Shown piece after piece: positions 1 to 9,720 of a stretch of 19,196 nt of DNA. Within the stretch, counting starts at the first letter, position 1. Every line of letters starts with the position of its first letter. The position numbers were made by a program, and so were the translations under genes. The DNA is from Candidatus Krumholzibacteriia bacterium. Lineage in GTDB: Bacteria; Krumholzibacteriota; Krumholzibacteriia; LZORAL124-64-63. The notes under the pieces are model-generated. The model did not search any database, had not been told where the DNA came from, and saw only the letters and a list, made by a program, of their open reading frames with translations. Where the stretch lies: contig DAOWLV010000010.1 in NCBI GenBank assembly GCA_030643455.1, forward strand, positions 1-19,196, given 5' to 3'.

Positions 1-2
1 GC

Positions 3-1181
3 CGCAATCTCGGCGGCCGGCCCCTGGTTTATCTGGACAACGGGGCGACCACCCAGAAACCCGAGGCGGTGATCGCGGCCGAGGCGAGGTACTACCGTGA
101 AAACAACGCCAACGTCCATCGCGGCATGCACACCCTTGCCTCCGAGGCGACCGATCTCTACGAAGGATGTCGATCTCGCGTGGCCCGTTTCCTTGGTGTC
201 GGTCGGTCGGAACAGGTGGTGATCACCCGGGGTACTACATCCGCTCTCAACATGGTGGCCCGCGGCCTGGCCCACAGGCTGCGTCCCGGGGACGAGATCC
301 TGGTGACGGAGATGGAACATCACGCCAACCTCGTGCCCTGGATCAGGGTGGCCAAGAACGAGGGCCTGATTCTCAGGCACCTGCCGGTGACCGACGGGGG
401 TCTGCTGGATCTGGACCGTCTCGGCGAACTGTTGACGAGCCGGACCAGGGTCGTGGCCCTGACCCACGTTTCAAATGTTCTGGGAACCATCAATCCCGTG
501 GCGGAAATCGCCGCGGCTGCCCATCGGCGTGGTGCGCTGGTGGTCGTGGATGCTGCCCAGTCCGTCGGGCATCTTCCTGTTTCCCTGGATGCTCTCGGTG
601 CGGACCTTTTGGCTTTTTCCGCCCACAAGACTTTCGGTCCCATGGGCCTGGGTTTCCTGGCCGGGAAGGCGGAAGTTCTCGAGGACCTCGATCCCCTGGA
701 ATCCGGGGGCGAGATGATCGAGACGGTCTCCATGGACGACGCCACCTGGGCCGAAGTGCCCTACCGGCTCGAAGCGGGCACCCCCAACGTAGGGGCTGCC
801 GCGGGTTTCACCCACGCCCTGGATCTGATCGACGAGATCACGCTCGAGCGCCTGCGTACCCACGAAATGTCCCTGACGGGTTACGCCTGGGATCGCCTGT
901 CGGCCCTGGGCGGTCTGGAACTTTTCGGTCCGGAGGATCCGGCCATGCGGGGCGGATTGGTCAGTTTCCACGATCCCTCGGTTCATGCCCATGACATGGC
1001 CCAGCTCCTGGATTCCCGGGGCATCGCGGTGCGGGCGGGACACCATTGCGCGCAACCCCTGCACAAACGCTTGGGTGTGGCGGCCACCACCAGGGCCTCC
1101 TTTGCCATGTACAATTCCCATGACGATATTGATGCCCTGATCGAGGCCATTTCATATGCCAGGAGTGTTTTCGCCACATGA
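3..1181 (+). CDS. sufS: Cysteine desulfurase SufS, 5' end missing
   Basis: PLP-dependent class V aminotransferase-fold enzyme that takes sulfur from cysteine and holds it as a persulfide for Fe-S cluster assembly in the cytosol. The reading frame is open from base 3 and already starts inside the family's N-terminal signature (VYLDNGATTQKP), so the true start lies upstream of the window; the GTG at 69 is internal. Visible landmarks are the EMEHHANLVPW segment, the VDAAQS PLP-contact segment, the PLP lysine in SAHKTFGP (codon 627-629), and the persulfide cysteine in RAGHHCAQP (codon 1047-1049) near the C terminus. The RAGHHCAQP context fits the SufS (group II) type rather than IscS/NifS. Its stop overlaps the sufU start (ATGA at 1178-1181), so the two are probably translationally coupled. 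The rest of a suf operon (sufB, sufC, sufD) would be expected upstream; this is inference. Confidence 0.95.
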   Translation, partial: RNLGGRPLVYLDNGATTQKPEAVIAAEARYYRENNANVHRGMHTLASEATDLYEGCRSRVARFLGVGRSEQVVITRGTTSALNMVARGLAHRLRPGDEILVTEMEHHANLVPWIRVAKNEGLILRHLPVTDGGLLDLDRLGELLTSRTRVVALTHVSNVLGTINPVAEIAAAAHRRGALVVVDAAQSVGHLPVSLDALGADLLAFSAHKTFGPMGLGFLAGKAEVLEDLDPLESGGEMIETVSMDDATWAEVPYRLEAGTPNVGAAAGFTHALDLIDEITLERLRTHEMSLTGYAWDRLSALGGLELFGPEDPAMRGGLVSFHDPSVHAHDMAQLLDSRGIAVRAGHHCAQPLHKRLGVAATTRASFAMYNSHDDIDALIEAISYARSVFAT

Positions 1182-1651
1182 ACGCCGGTATGGACGATCT
1201 CTATCGGGAAGTGATCCTGGACCACCACCGCAGCCCACGCTGCAGAGAGCCTTTGGGCCATCCGGATGCGGAAGCCGCGGGCAAGAATCCTTCCTGCGGA
1301 GACGAAGTGACCCTGCAGTTGACCTTCGACGGGGAGCGGATCAGCGCCGTTTCGGTAATCACAGAGGGGTGCGCCATCGCCCGGGCCAGCGGTTCCATCC
1401 TCGGTGAACTGCTGGCCGGCCGCACCCGACAGGAAGCGGCCCAGCTGGCCGAAGCCTTTCGTCTGACCATGCATGATGAAGATGCCGAACTGGCCGACGA
1501 GCTGAATCCCGGCGATCTGGAAGTTTTGACCGGGGTTCGGAAATTTCCGGTGCGCGTCAAATGTGCCCTGCTGCCCTGGATCACCCTTCTGGAAGCGGTC
1601 AAGGCCCTTCAAGAGGGCCGGCCCGTCGGTGAAACGACCACGGAGGTCTGA
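1178..1651 (+). CDS. sufU: SufU-type Fe-S assembly sulfur acceptor
   Basis: IscU-fold protein of 157 residues that accepts persulfide sulfur from SufS. The zinc/sulfur ligands of SufU are all in place: C40 and D42 in NPSCGDE, C65 in EGCAIARAS, and C129 in RVKCALLPW. The stretch of about 20 residues ahead of the last cysteine (LNPGDLEVLTGVRKFPVR) is the insertion that separates SufU from IscU scaffolds. The ATG at 1178 is chosen because AGGAG lies at 1161-1165. A second in-frame ATG at 1190 begins the conserved MDDLYREVILDH and is the alternative. The gene overlaps the sufS stop by four bases and is followed at once by a DUF59 gene, giving the order sufS-sufU-sufT. SufU is best known as a zinc-dependent sulfurtransferase partner of SufS in Gram-positive bacteria; the same role here is inferred from the conserved ligands and neighbour. 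Confidence 0.93.
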   Translation: MNAGMDDLYREVILDHHRSPRCREPLGHPDAEAAGKNPSCGDEVTLQLTFDGERISAVSVITEGCAIARASGSILGELLAGRTRQEAAQLAEAFRLTMHDEDAELADELNPGDLEVLTGVRKFPVRVKCALLPWITLLEAVKALQEGRPVGETTTEV

Positions 1652-1652
1652 T

Positions 1653-1970
1653 GTGAGTATCCAAATCGAAATGGCTGTCACCGAAGCACTGCGCAAGGTC
1701 ATCGACCCCGAACTGAACCTGAACATCGTGGATCTGGGGCTCATCCGGCGTGTGGATTTCGAGGAGGAAACCGGTGACGTCACCATCGGCCTGACCTTGA
1801 CGAGCCCGATGTGCCCGATGGGACCGGAAATCATGAGTGCGGTGAGGACAAAAGCGTTGACCGTGTCCGGGGTGAAACAATCCCATGTCGAAATGGTCTG
1901 GAGTCCTCCCTGGGACCCCAGGACCGATGCCTCCGAGGACGTCAGGGCGGAACTTGGCATCTGGGACTGA
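1653..1970 (+). CDS. sufT: SufT / MIP18-family (DUF59) Fe-S maturation protein
   Basis: Small cytosolic protein of 105 residues from the DUF59/MIP18 family, members of which help deliver or mature Fe-S clusters. The family signature is plain: VIDPELNLNIVDLGLI at residues 16-31, then TLTSPMCPMGPEI with the conserved cysteine C54, and a C-terminal VEMVWSPPWDP. The start is taken as GTG 1653 because GGAGG (1642-1646) sits six bases before it; ATG 1671 is an alternative that would remove six residues. The longer open frame upstream is only the read-through of another frame of sufU. The GTG follows the sufU stop by one base, so the three genes look like one operon. A phenylacetate-degradation PaaD role is less likely because the neighbours are Suf genes. 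Confidence 0.9.
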   Translation: MSIQIEMAVTEALRKVIDPELNLNIVDLGLIRRVDFEEETGDVTIGLTLTSPMCPMGPEIMSAVRTKALTVSGVKQSHVEMVWSPPWDPRTDASEDVRAELGIWD

Positions 1971-2094
1971 TCGTGATATCTGCTCTTTTTTCCCGGTAAT
2001 CTCCAGAATTATCATTTTTTCATTAAACCCCCCATTTCATTGCCGATAACTGGAACGAACCCAGCGTTTCCACCCGTTTCCGAAATGGCTACTG

Positions 2095-3792
<1,698 letters not shown>

Positions 3793-3818
3793 GTTCCCCG
3801 ACACACTCCCGAATGGGA

Positions 3819-4724
3819 TCAACCGAATCCTTCGAGAACTTTTGGCGCGGGCTTCTGGAGGCCGGCCCGGCGGTTCTGCGCCTGGACGAGCCGTTCGATC
3901 ATGCGCAGGTCCCGGCTGGTCAGTTCCAGGGCCGCGTCGACCCAGATCTTCGTGATCTGGATCAGCTCCTCGTAGGTCACCGGATTGATGCACTTCTTGA
4001 TCCGGTTCATGGCCGCATGGGCATTGCTTCGTTTCCGGTGCTTCTTGATGAAACGGGCCACGGCCTGTTCTCCCTGGCCGTCCTCGACCACCTCGTCGAT
4101 CAGGCCGAGGTTGAACATCTTCTGGGCGGTGAGCAGTTCCCCGCTCATGATGATCTTCTCGGCGAGGTCCGGTGCTGTGCGGCGGACCAGGAAACTGTAG
4201 GCGCCCATGCCGGGGACCAGGTTGAAGAGAACCTCGGGCAAGCCGAATTTGGCGCTCTTCTCGGCGATGATGACGTTGCTGGAAATGGCCGCCTCGAAGC
4301 CTCCGCCCAGGGCGTCCCCCTGGACCAGGGTGATGGTGGTCAGGGGCATCTCGAAATTGACGGAATTGGGGAAGAGGACATCGATACAGGCCTTGGCGTA
4401 GGCGAACAGACCTTCCCGGTCCCCGTTGGTGATCAACTTGGAAAAGAGCTGCAGATCGCCACCCAGGTTGAATACCCCGGGCACGCTGCTGGCCAGCACC
4501 GTATAGCGAATGGGCAGGGAATCGATACCAGAACCGGTGGCAGAATGATTGACCATCTTGACCTTGCGCTGGAACTGCTGCAACTCGCTCAACATGTCGA
4601 GATTGAAACAGGGACGCGACCGTGGCGCCAGATGGTACCACAGGGCTTTCTGGTCATCGTCGTACCGCACGAACAGCTGTTCGTAGGGTCCCCATTCCTG
4701 GGGGGAGCCGCTGCCTGGTTTCAT
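3819..4724 (-). CDS. rpfF: RpfF, DSF-type quorum-signal synthase (crotonase fold)
   Basis: Protein of 301 residues from the crotonase superfamily, close to RpfF, which makes cis-2-unsaturated fatty acids (diffusible signal factor) from acyl-ACP through dehydratase and thioesterase activities. Diagnostic segments shared with Xanthomonas RpfF, recalled from memory, are VFNLGGDLQLF (84-94), VQGDALGGGFEAA (134-146), GLPEVLFNLVPGMGAYSF (161-178), ITKIWVDAALEL (257-268) and RLVQAQNRRAG (278-288). The two catalytic glutamates are E144 and E164, with the same 20-residue spacing as E141/E161 in Xanthomonas. Ordinary enoyl-CoA hydratases lack the PGMGAYSF and IWVD segments. The start has AGGAGG at 4729-4734, four bases upstream. 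It converges on the RpfC-like kinase. No rpfB acyl-CoA ligase or rpfG HD-GYP gene lies beside it. Confidence 0.92.
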   Translation of the reverse strand: MKPGSGSPQEWGPYEQLFVRYDDDQKALWYHLAPRSRPCFNLDMLSELQQFQRKVKMVNHSATGSGIDSLPIRYTVLASSVPGVFNLGGDLQLFSKLITNGDREGLFAYAKACIDVLFPNSVNFEMPLTTITLVQGDALGGGFEAAISSNVIIAEKSAKFGLPEVLFNLVPGMGAYSFLVRRTAPDLAEKIIMSGELLTAQKMFNLGLIDEVVEDGQGEQAVARFIKKHRKRSNAHAAMNRIKKCINPVTYEELIQITKIWVDAALELTSRDLRMIERLVQAQNRRAGLQKPAPKVLEGFG

Positions 4725-5039
4725 GGTTCCTCCTGGGGCGGCCGATCCTGATGTCGTTATGGGGCCGCCTCAGAGTCGCACGTAAAAGGAACGGAAAATC
4801 CCTCCAGATTTCCTTTTCTGCCCTAAGGATATCACATTATTGTGCTCCAGGAAAATACTTAGATGATTTGATCGGATTGCCTCTTGCCGAATTTGTCTCC
4901 AGATCCCGGGGGCGTCCCCCGAAGCCAGAAAAACCTCAAATCGGTGGTCTACCGGTCGATACAAATAATCCAGGGTCTCCGCGCCGGGGAATGGTCCCCG
5001 CCGGGCGATGGCCGGTAATTCGTGATCTGGGGAGATGTC
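4725..5039. other. Intergenic stretch with three small hairpins
   Basis: This gap of 315 bp lies between the divergent rpfF and TPR-like genes and must hold both promoters, but no convincing -35/-10 pair was found. In its right half are three perfect short inverted repeats: CGGGGG/CCCCCG around a 3-base loop (4907-4921), CGGT/ACCG around 5 bases (4942-4954), and CGGGGA/TCCCCG around 4 bases (4985-5000). None is followed by a T-run, so they are not obvious terminators. They could form a structured leader for the gene at 5040. A TTG-started frame on the minus strand (4770-4964) has no ribosome site and no recognisable family, and is not called. Confidence 0.5.
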
Positions 5040-5567
5040 ATGTCCGATTCAAAAAACACCCTCCTGACGCCTGGTCAGAATACTTATGACGAGAAGGCCC
5101 ATTCCCGAAGCAAGGCCGTGGATGCGGAGTTTGCCGCGGAAATGGTGCGCAGGGCCAAGGGGCTGATCGAGAAGGATTGCCACGAGGACGCGGAACTCTT
5201 CCTGAGGCAGGGTTTGGAACGGGTGCCCGACCACAAGGAATGCCAAGCCTATATCGCAGTCTGTCTGGCAGGGAAAAGAAAGTTCGTTTCAGCGGAAAAA
5301 CTGGCCAAGAACGTGATCAGGAACAACCCCTTCGACGCGATCTCATATTACGCTCTCGGTCGGGTCAATCTCCTCGGCAGCCGCCGCGGTTCGGCCTTTC
5401 GCAATCTCGAAAAAGCCCACAACCTGGCCAGCGGTGACAGGGAAATGGAAGGCGCTGTCAAGGAACTGGACCCAAGGCGCCCACCTGTGATCCGCTGGTT
5501 GCCGCGGAACAGTTTCCTGAACGTCCTGTTCGGAAAATGGCGGGCGTCCATGAGCCGGGGAAAATAG
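5040..5567 (+). CDS. Small TPR-like cytosolic protein
   Basis: Protein of 175 residues with no signal peptide or membrane segment. Residues about 28-130 form consecutive amphipathic helix pairs of the tetratricopeptide type: the segment with EDAELFLRQGLERVPDH, then YIAVCLAGKRKFVSAEKLAK ending in NNPFDA, then YYALGRVNLLGSRRGSAFRN leading to LEKAHNL. The tail (RRPPVIRWLPRNSFLNVLFG) is basic and proline-rich, which suggests a docking or protein-contact segment. The ATG at 5040 is chosen over an upstream in-frame GTG (5022) because GGGGAG at 5029-5034 is well spaced from it. The gene ends nine bases from the convergent ovoA stop. TPR proteins are scaffolds, so no specific role can be given. Proximity to rpfF is divergent and does not imply a shared operon. 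Confidence 0.8.
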   Translation: MSDSKNTLLTPGQNTYDEKAHSRSKAVDAEFAAEMVRRAKGLIEKDCHEDAELFLRQGLERVPDHKECQAYIAVCLAGKRKFVSAEKLAKNVIRNNPFDAISYYALGRVNLLGSRRGSAFRNLEKAHNLASGDREMEGAVKELDPRRPPVIRWLPRNSFLNVLFGKWRASMSRGK

Positions 5568-5576
5568 AACAAGAAC

Positions 5577-7691
5577 CTACCCCTGGATCTTCTCCCATAC
5601 GGTCATCTGGCTAGCTGTGTGCTGGAATTTCCGCGCCGTTTCCCTGATCACGAATTCCACGTCCCGGGGCTGACCGACCATTCTGAACCGGGGTTCGAGC
5701 CTCGCCCGCAGCCCGTCCAGGGTCGTCACGTTCTCCCCATCGATCTTCAAGCCTCCCAGCCATCTGTCCTTCGGGGTGAATTCCTCCAGCCAGGTGTAGG
5801 GTGACAGCAGGACCAGCAGTCCGCCACTGTTGATCCGACCGGCAATGTGGTCGATGAAGCGCGTCGGATCATACAGGCGGTCGATGAGGTTGCAGGCCAG
5901 GACCAGGTCATAGCCGGTGAACTGTTCCTTGAGGTTGTGGGCGTCGCCCTGCCAGAATTCGACCTTGTCCCGGACATCTTCCAGATCCATATCGGCCAGT
6001 GATTTTTCGTGGTAGGAAACCAGTTCACCCTCTTCGGGAATCGCGTATCGCGTATATCCCTTCTTTTGCAGATGGTGACCGACCCGGATGAAGCGGGCGG
6101 AAAAATCGATGCCGGTCACATGGTCGCAGAACCGGGCGAGTTCGAACGTCGCCCGCCCCGTCGCGCAACCAAGGTCCAGTGCGCGGGCGATCGTTCGGCC
6201 GGCGGTCAGTTCGCGGCAGATCCCGGCTGCGGCGACCATGAAGTTGGGGACCCCGAAATATTCCTGACCGTAGTGGAATTCGCAATACTGCGAGATCAGG
6301 GCGTCCGATTCGTAGATGTCTTCCCCGATTTCCACCTTGTGTTCCGTTTCGATGTAACGGAAACCCGCGTGCTGGAAGAAGTGGCGGCGGAAGGCGTATC
6401 TCGAATCGCGCGTGGCTTCGTTGCCGGTGGAAATCCAGGAACCGCCCTTGATCAGGTTGTGCCGCGTATCGAAGGTGGGGGTGGAGAAGTCGTCGTAAAG
6501 GGGATGCACCCTGAAGCCCGGGAAACCCGAGATGGGGGTCTCGGTCCACTGCCAGACGTTGCCGACAATGTCCCCAAAACCCGCGGTGATGTTTTCGGTC
6601 ACCGGACATGGGGAGGCATATCTGGCCAGGTTGATGTTCCCGAGTGACCCGTCCCAGGTCGCCTGGTCTCCCATGCCGGTCACCTCGAGCAGGCGGTACC
6701 ATTCTTCTTCGGTCGGCAGGCGGACGGGCCGCCCGGTGACTTCGGCCTTCCAGTTGCAGAAAGCCTTGGCCTCGAGTTGGTTCACCTCGACAGGCCAGTC
6801 CCACGGCATGGCGATTTCCTCGACGAAACACCGCAGGCGATGGCCCCGGTCACCATCGGGTTTCCAGAACTCCGGATGTTCCGCCTGGCGGTAGGTGCGC
6901 CAGTCCCATCCTTCGGGTGTCCACCAGCGTTCGGTCTGGTAGCCGCCGGCCTCGACGAATTCCTTGAATTCGGCGTTGGTCACCAGGTATCTGGAGGCAT
7001 CGAAGGAGGCGACTTCGGTTTCCAGGCGCCCGTATTCGTTATCCCACCCGAAATAGGCACGTTTTCCTGGCCTGCCCAGAACGACCGGCCCACCGGGCAC
7101 TTCCTTCAACTCGTTGGACGGCGGCTCGCCGGATTTTTTGCAGACCGCCCAGTCGGCATGGGGCTTCACCATGTCCAGGGGCAGTTGCCGTATCAGCACC
7201 GAACTGGTTTCCAGGTGGATCCTTTCATGTTCGATGCCCATCATGATGACCCAGAGAGGGTCGTCCCAGGTCACCGGGATTTCCACCGGCAGGTCCTCGA
7301 TCGCCTTTTCGACCACCGCGCGCACCTGATTCCGGTAGGCCATGACCTCGCTGACGGTAGGCCACTCGTAGTTCTTGTCGTCCAGGTCGTCCCAGCTCAT
7401 CTCGTCCACGCCGATGGCGAAGATCGATTCGAATTGCGGGTTGATCCGGTCAGCAATGGATTTGGCCAGGACCAGCTTGTTGATGAAGAAGACGGCGGTG
7501 TGGCCCAGGTAGAAGATCAGGGGATGCCGCAGGGGGTCGGCCCTCAGGAAGTAGGCCTCGTCACAGGCCATCACCTCGAACAGGTTTTCGTAGAGTTCCC
7601 ACGTGGTCTGAAAATACCGGCGGATCTCTTCGCGCTTGGCTTCGGGGGTTCCAGTATCCAGGAGTGGGGTGTGCATCGCCTTGATTGTCAT
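5577..7691 (-). CDS. ovoA: OvoA, 5-histidylcysteine sulfoxide synthase / mercaptohistidine methyltransferase
   Basis: Cytosolic non-heme iron enzyme of 704 residues, full length for OvoA, the first enzyme of ovothiol synthesis. It joins cysteine to C5 of histidine with O2 and carries a methyltransferase for the later N-methylation. Domains in order: a DinB-like domain with iron ligands H64 (GHTAVFF) and H155/H159 (EHERIHLETS); an FGE/sulfatase-modifying domain (about 195-450) with RLPTEEEW, GNVWQWTETP, HPLYDDFSTP and IKGGSWISTGNEA; and a class I SAM methyltransferase (about 480-704) with DLGCATGRATFELAR at 506-520 and a following acidic GIDFS. The C-terminal methyltransferase separates OvoA from EgtB of ergothioneine synthesis. 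ATG 7691 is chosen because GAGAGGA lies just upstream; 33 further codons are open before it but run into the preceding gene. It starts 14 bp after the octaheme cytochrome stop, so the two are probably cotranscribed. Confidence 0.95.
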   Translation of the reverse strand: MTIKAMHTPLLDTGTPEAKREEIRRYFQTTWELYENLFEVMACDEAYFLRADPLRHPLIFYLGHTAVFFINKLVLAKSIADRINPQFESIFAIGVDEMSWDDLDDKNYEWPTVSEVMAYRNQVRAVVEKAIEDLPVEIPVTWDDPLWVIMMGIEHERIHLETSSVLIRQLPLDMVKPHADWAVCKKSGEPPSNELKEVPGGPVVLGRPGKRAYFGWDNEYGRLETEVASFDASRYLVTNAEFKEFVEAGGYQTERWWTPEGWDWRTYRQAEHPEFWKPDGDRGHRLRCFVEEIAMPWDWPVEVNQLEAKAFCNWKAEVTGRPVRLPTEEEWYRLLEVTGMGDQATWDGSLGNINLARYASPCPVTENITAGFGDIVGNVWQWTETPISGFPGFRVHPLYDDFSTPTFDTRHNLIKGGSWISTGNEATRDSRYAFRRHFFQHAGFRYIETEHKVEIGEDIYESDALISQYCEFHYGQEYFGVPNFMVAAAGICRELTAGRTIARALDLGCATGRATFELARFCDHVTGIDFSARFIRVGHHLQKKGYTRYAIPEEGELVSYHEKSLADMDLEDVRDKVEFWQGDAHNLKEQFTGYDLVLACNLIDRLYDPTRFIDHIAGRINSGGLLVLLSPYTWLEEFTPKDRWLGGLKIDGENVTTLDGLRARLEPRFRMVGQPRDVEFVIRETARKFQHTASQMTVWEKIQG

Positions 7692-7705
7692 GTTCCTCTC
7701 CCGGA

Positions 7706-9604
7706 TCAGCGGGGGATGATCAGGTTTTCGGTTTCCTGCGGCGTGTAGCCGAGGGCGGTCCAGTCCATCAGGCCCCCGACGCCGTGGCATTCATTGCAGG
7801 TCAAGGCGCCGTCGCGGCGGATGGCGTGGCTGATCTCCATCATGGCATCGGTGGGGATCCAGCGGGGTTCGACCTTCTTGCCCGCTCTCACGTCAACGTA
7901 TGAATTAGTGTTCCATCCGTCGACAGCCATGAACGACATGAATTTGTCCAGCATGTAGAACTTGAACATCCAGCCGTACATCATGCCCATCATGCTCTTG
8001 TCCATCTCAACCCGGGCTGCCTTGCCGGGCTGGCCGAAGCGGTAGTAGGAGGGCAGGTTGTAGGGCACGAACATGCCGCCGAAGGGTCCGATGTTCTGCA
8101 GGTCGATGTGTTGCCGGCCGTTGAAACGTTTCATGGCGTAGATCTTCGAAGGCCGTCCTGCCTTGGCGATCGGGCGCATGACTTCCTCGTACCACCGGTC
8201 GTAATCGAAATCCTCGAACTCGGGCCAGCGCCACTGCGCGTCGTAGAAGCTGTACAGGTCTGCCCCGTTGGGGTTGTCTCCGATGGGGTTGCCCAGGAAG
8301 GTGGCGTCACCGTTCCACCAGACGTAGGCGATGCCACGGCCGGGCGCGGTCTCCTTGACGGTGTCATGGTAGATGTGAATCCCGGGATCCTCCTCGAACT
8401 CCGTCTCGCTGAAGTCACGCCGGGTGACATTGTCCGGATGCAGCGAGGGGATGTGACAGGTCTGGCAGGCCACCCGGGCAAGATGTTGGTTGAGGGTCCG
8501 GCCGTCCTCGTCGGAGCTGTCGTGGGGCTCCTCGTGGCAGTCCACACAGGAAACCTCCACCTCGGGCAGATCGTTGGCCATCATCGTGGTGGTGTGGGTC
8601 CCTTTGGCGATGAAATGGCCTCGAGTGGAATGGCAGTCCAGGCAGGAGAGCCCCGCGGCGGCGTGGACGTCCCAGCTGGGGGAAAAGGGTGTTCCCCGTT
8701 TGGAGCCGGGGTGCCGGACGCGCGGCCGCTCATCCCCGAGGTTCAGCAGGCTCGCCATGAACTGGGGACCGGCAGGATCCACGTAGATGTCGCCACCGAA
8801 ATTATGCTGATGGCAGCGCAGGCAAGCCTCGGCGGTGGGGGTCGTGACCGAAAGGGCGGCCAGAAAAGAGCGGTCCTGGCCCCAGCGGTTGCGCCCGTTG
8901 GCATCGGTGACCACCTGTTTGCGATTCATGTCGTAGGCAGCCGCATGACAGATGAGACAATCGATGGCGTTCTTTTCACTGCTCTTGGTCCGGTACAGGG
9001 GCATCAACTCGCCCAGGGGCGCCTGGTACTGGCCGCCGATGTGGCATTGCCCGCAGCCCTCGCTCAGGGTGTCACCGTTCTGGGCCACCACCAACTCGGC
9101 CCAGGCCGTCATGGCGAACGATCCGGGCTTGGGGCAGGGGCGGTTCAGTTTGCCCATGGCAAAATTGTCGGCGAGCTTGCCGTTGAAACCGTAGACGTTG
9201 GGGTGGTCGGTGGTGAAAAAACGATAGTGGGCGGAGTCCGTCAGATTGGTCATCAGGTCTTCGGAAATCTCGTTTCCCTGACTGTCGTCATAGGTGATTT
9301 TTTCGTGGCAGCCCAGACACGTGGCGGGGCCTTCATAGGCCAGGATGCCGGCTTCCCGGAAACGTTCAATGTGCTTGAACTCGCCTGCGGCGCCGGAGGT
9401 GGTGGATTCCAGACGGGCCGCAGCCGTTTCAAACCCGGCCAAGGTGACGGTTTCCACCGGAAAACTGATGTTGGTGGGACGGCTGTCGCCGGGCAGCATC
9501 CAGTTGATCAGCTGGGACCAGAACACGGGCACCAGGATGGCAAGAAGGACCAGCAGGATGACCAGGGGCGACCTGAGGAAACGAAAACGGCGGGAAACAG
9601 GCAT
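7706..9604 (-). CDS. Membrane-anchored octaheme c-type cytochrome
   Basis: Protein of 632 residues with one N-terminal hydrophobic helix (13-36) that anchors or exports it, followed by a periplasmic multiheme part. Eight CXXCH motifs are present: CLGCH 96, CGQCH 184, CLICH 216, CLRCH 261, CLDCH 321, CVDCH 353, CQTCH 380 and CNECH 603. The spacing of the first seven, and segments such as NAIDCLICH, the Gly/Asp-rich stretch after CLRCH, and WDVHAAAGLSCLDCHSTRGH, recall the octaheme tetrathionate-reductase family (OTR), but substrate cannot be read from sequence. About 220 residues without any cysteine, rich in aromatic residues and methionine, separate motifs 7 and 8; the last heme lies just before the C terminus. 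AGGAGG (9611-9616) precedes ATG 9604 at good spacing. Likely a periplasmic electron carrier or reductase for S or N compounds. It is followed closely by ovoA. Confidence 0.88.
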   Translation of the reverse strand: MPVSRRFRFLRSPLVILLVLLAILVPVFWSQLINWMLPGDSRPTNISFPVETVTLAGFETAAARLESTTSGAAGEFKHIERFREAGILAYEGPATCLGCHEKITYDDSQGNEISEDLMTNLTDSAHYRFFTTDHPNVYGFNGKLADNFAMGKLNRPCPKPGSFAMTAWAELVVAQNGDTLSEGCGQCHIGGQYQAPLGELMPLYRTKSSEKNAIDCLICHAAAYDMNRKQVVTDANGRNRWGQDRSFLAALSVTTPTAEACLRCHQHNFGGDIYVDPAGPQFMASLLNLGDERPRVRHPGSKRGTPFSPSWDVHAAAGLSCLDCHSTRGHFIAKGTHTTTMMANDLPEVEVSCVDCHEEPHDSSDEDGRTLNQHLARVACQTCHIPSLHPDNVTRRDFSETEFEEDPGIHIYHDTVKETAPGRGIAYVWWNGDATFLGNPIGDNPNGADLYSFYDAQWRWPEFEDFDYDRWYEEVMRPIAKAGRPSKIYAMKRFNGRQHIDLQNIGPFGGMFVPYNLPSYYRFGQPGKAARVEMDKSMMGMMYGWMFKFYMLDKFMSFMAVDGWNTNSYVDVRAGKKVEPRWIPTDAMMEISHAIRRDGALTCNECHGVGGLMDWTALGYTPQETENLIIPR

Positions 9605-9720
9605 TCCGTTCCTCCTGAAACTGGAAAGTCATGGAAAATACCTGTTAAAAAATCATCGTTAACGGGTTATCCGTCAAGAACTACCGGGATAAATCACGAT
9701 TCGGGTTATTGCCTCGACCA

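Noticed and set aside
983..1960. Minus-strand open frame of 325 residues across the suf genes
   Set aside because: Antisense to three well-identified genes.
1971..2094. Gap between sufT and the kinase, searched for a terminator or promoter
   Set aside because: AT-rich with T-runs but no stem before them and no convincing -35/-10 pair.
4833..4844. CACATTATTGTG near-palindrome upstream of rpfF, considered as a CRP/Clp site
   Set aside because: The half-sites are in the reverse order of TGTGA-N6-TCACA with the wrong spacing, so it does not match the CRP-type operator.
4770..4964. Minus-strand 64-residue frame just upstream of rpfF
   Set aside because: TTG start without a ribosome site and no recognised motif; it lies where the rpfF promoter should be.
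6777..7748. Plus-strand open frame of 323 residues
   Set aside because: Antisense to ovoA, with low-complexity composition and no recognisable motif.
9649..9677. Minus-strand TTGACG with a possible -10 17 bp later, ahead of the cytochrome gene
   Set aside because: The -35 is good but the matching -10 (GATTTT) fits poorly, so no promoter is called.
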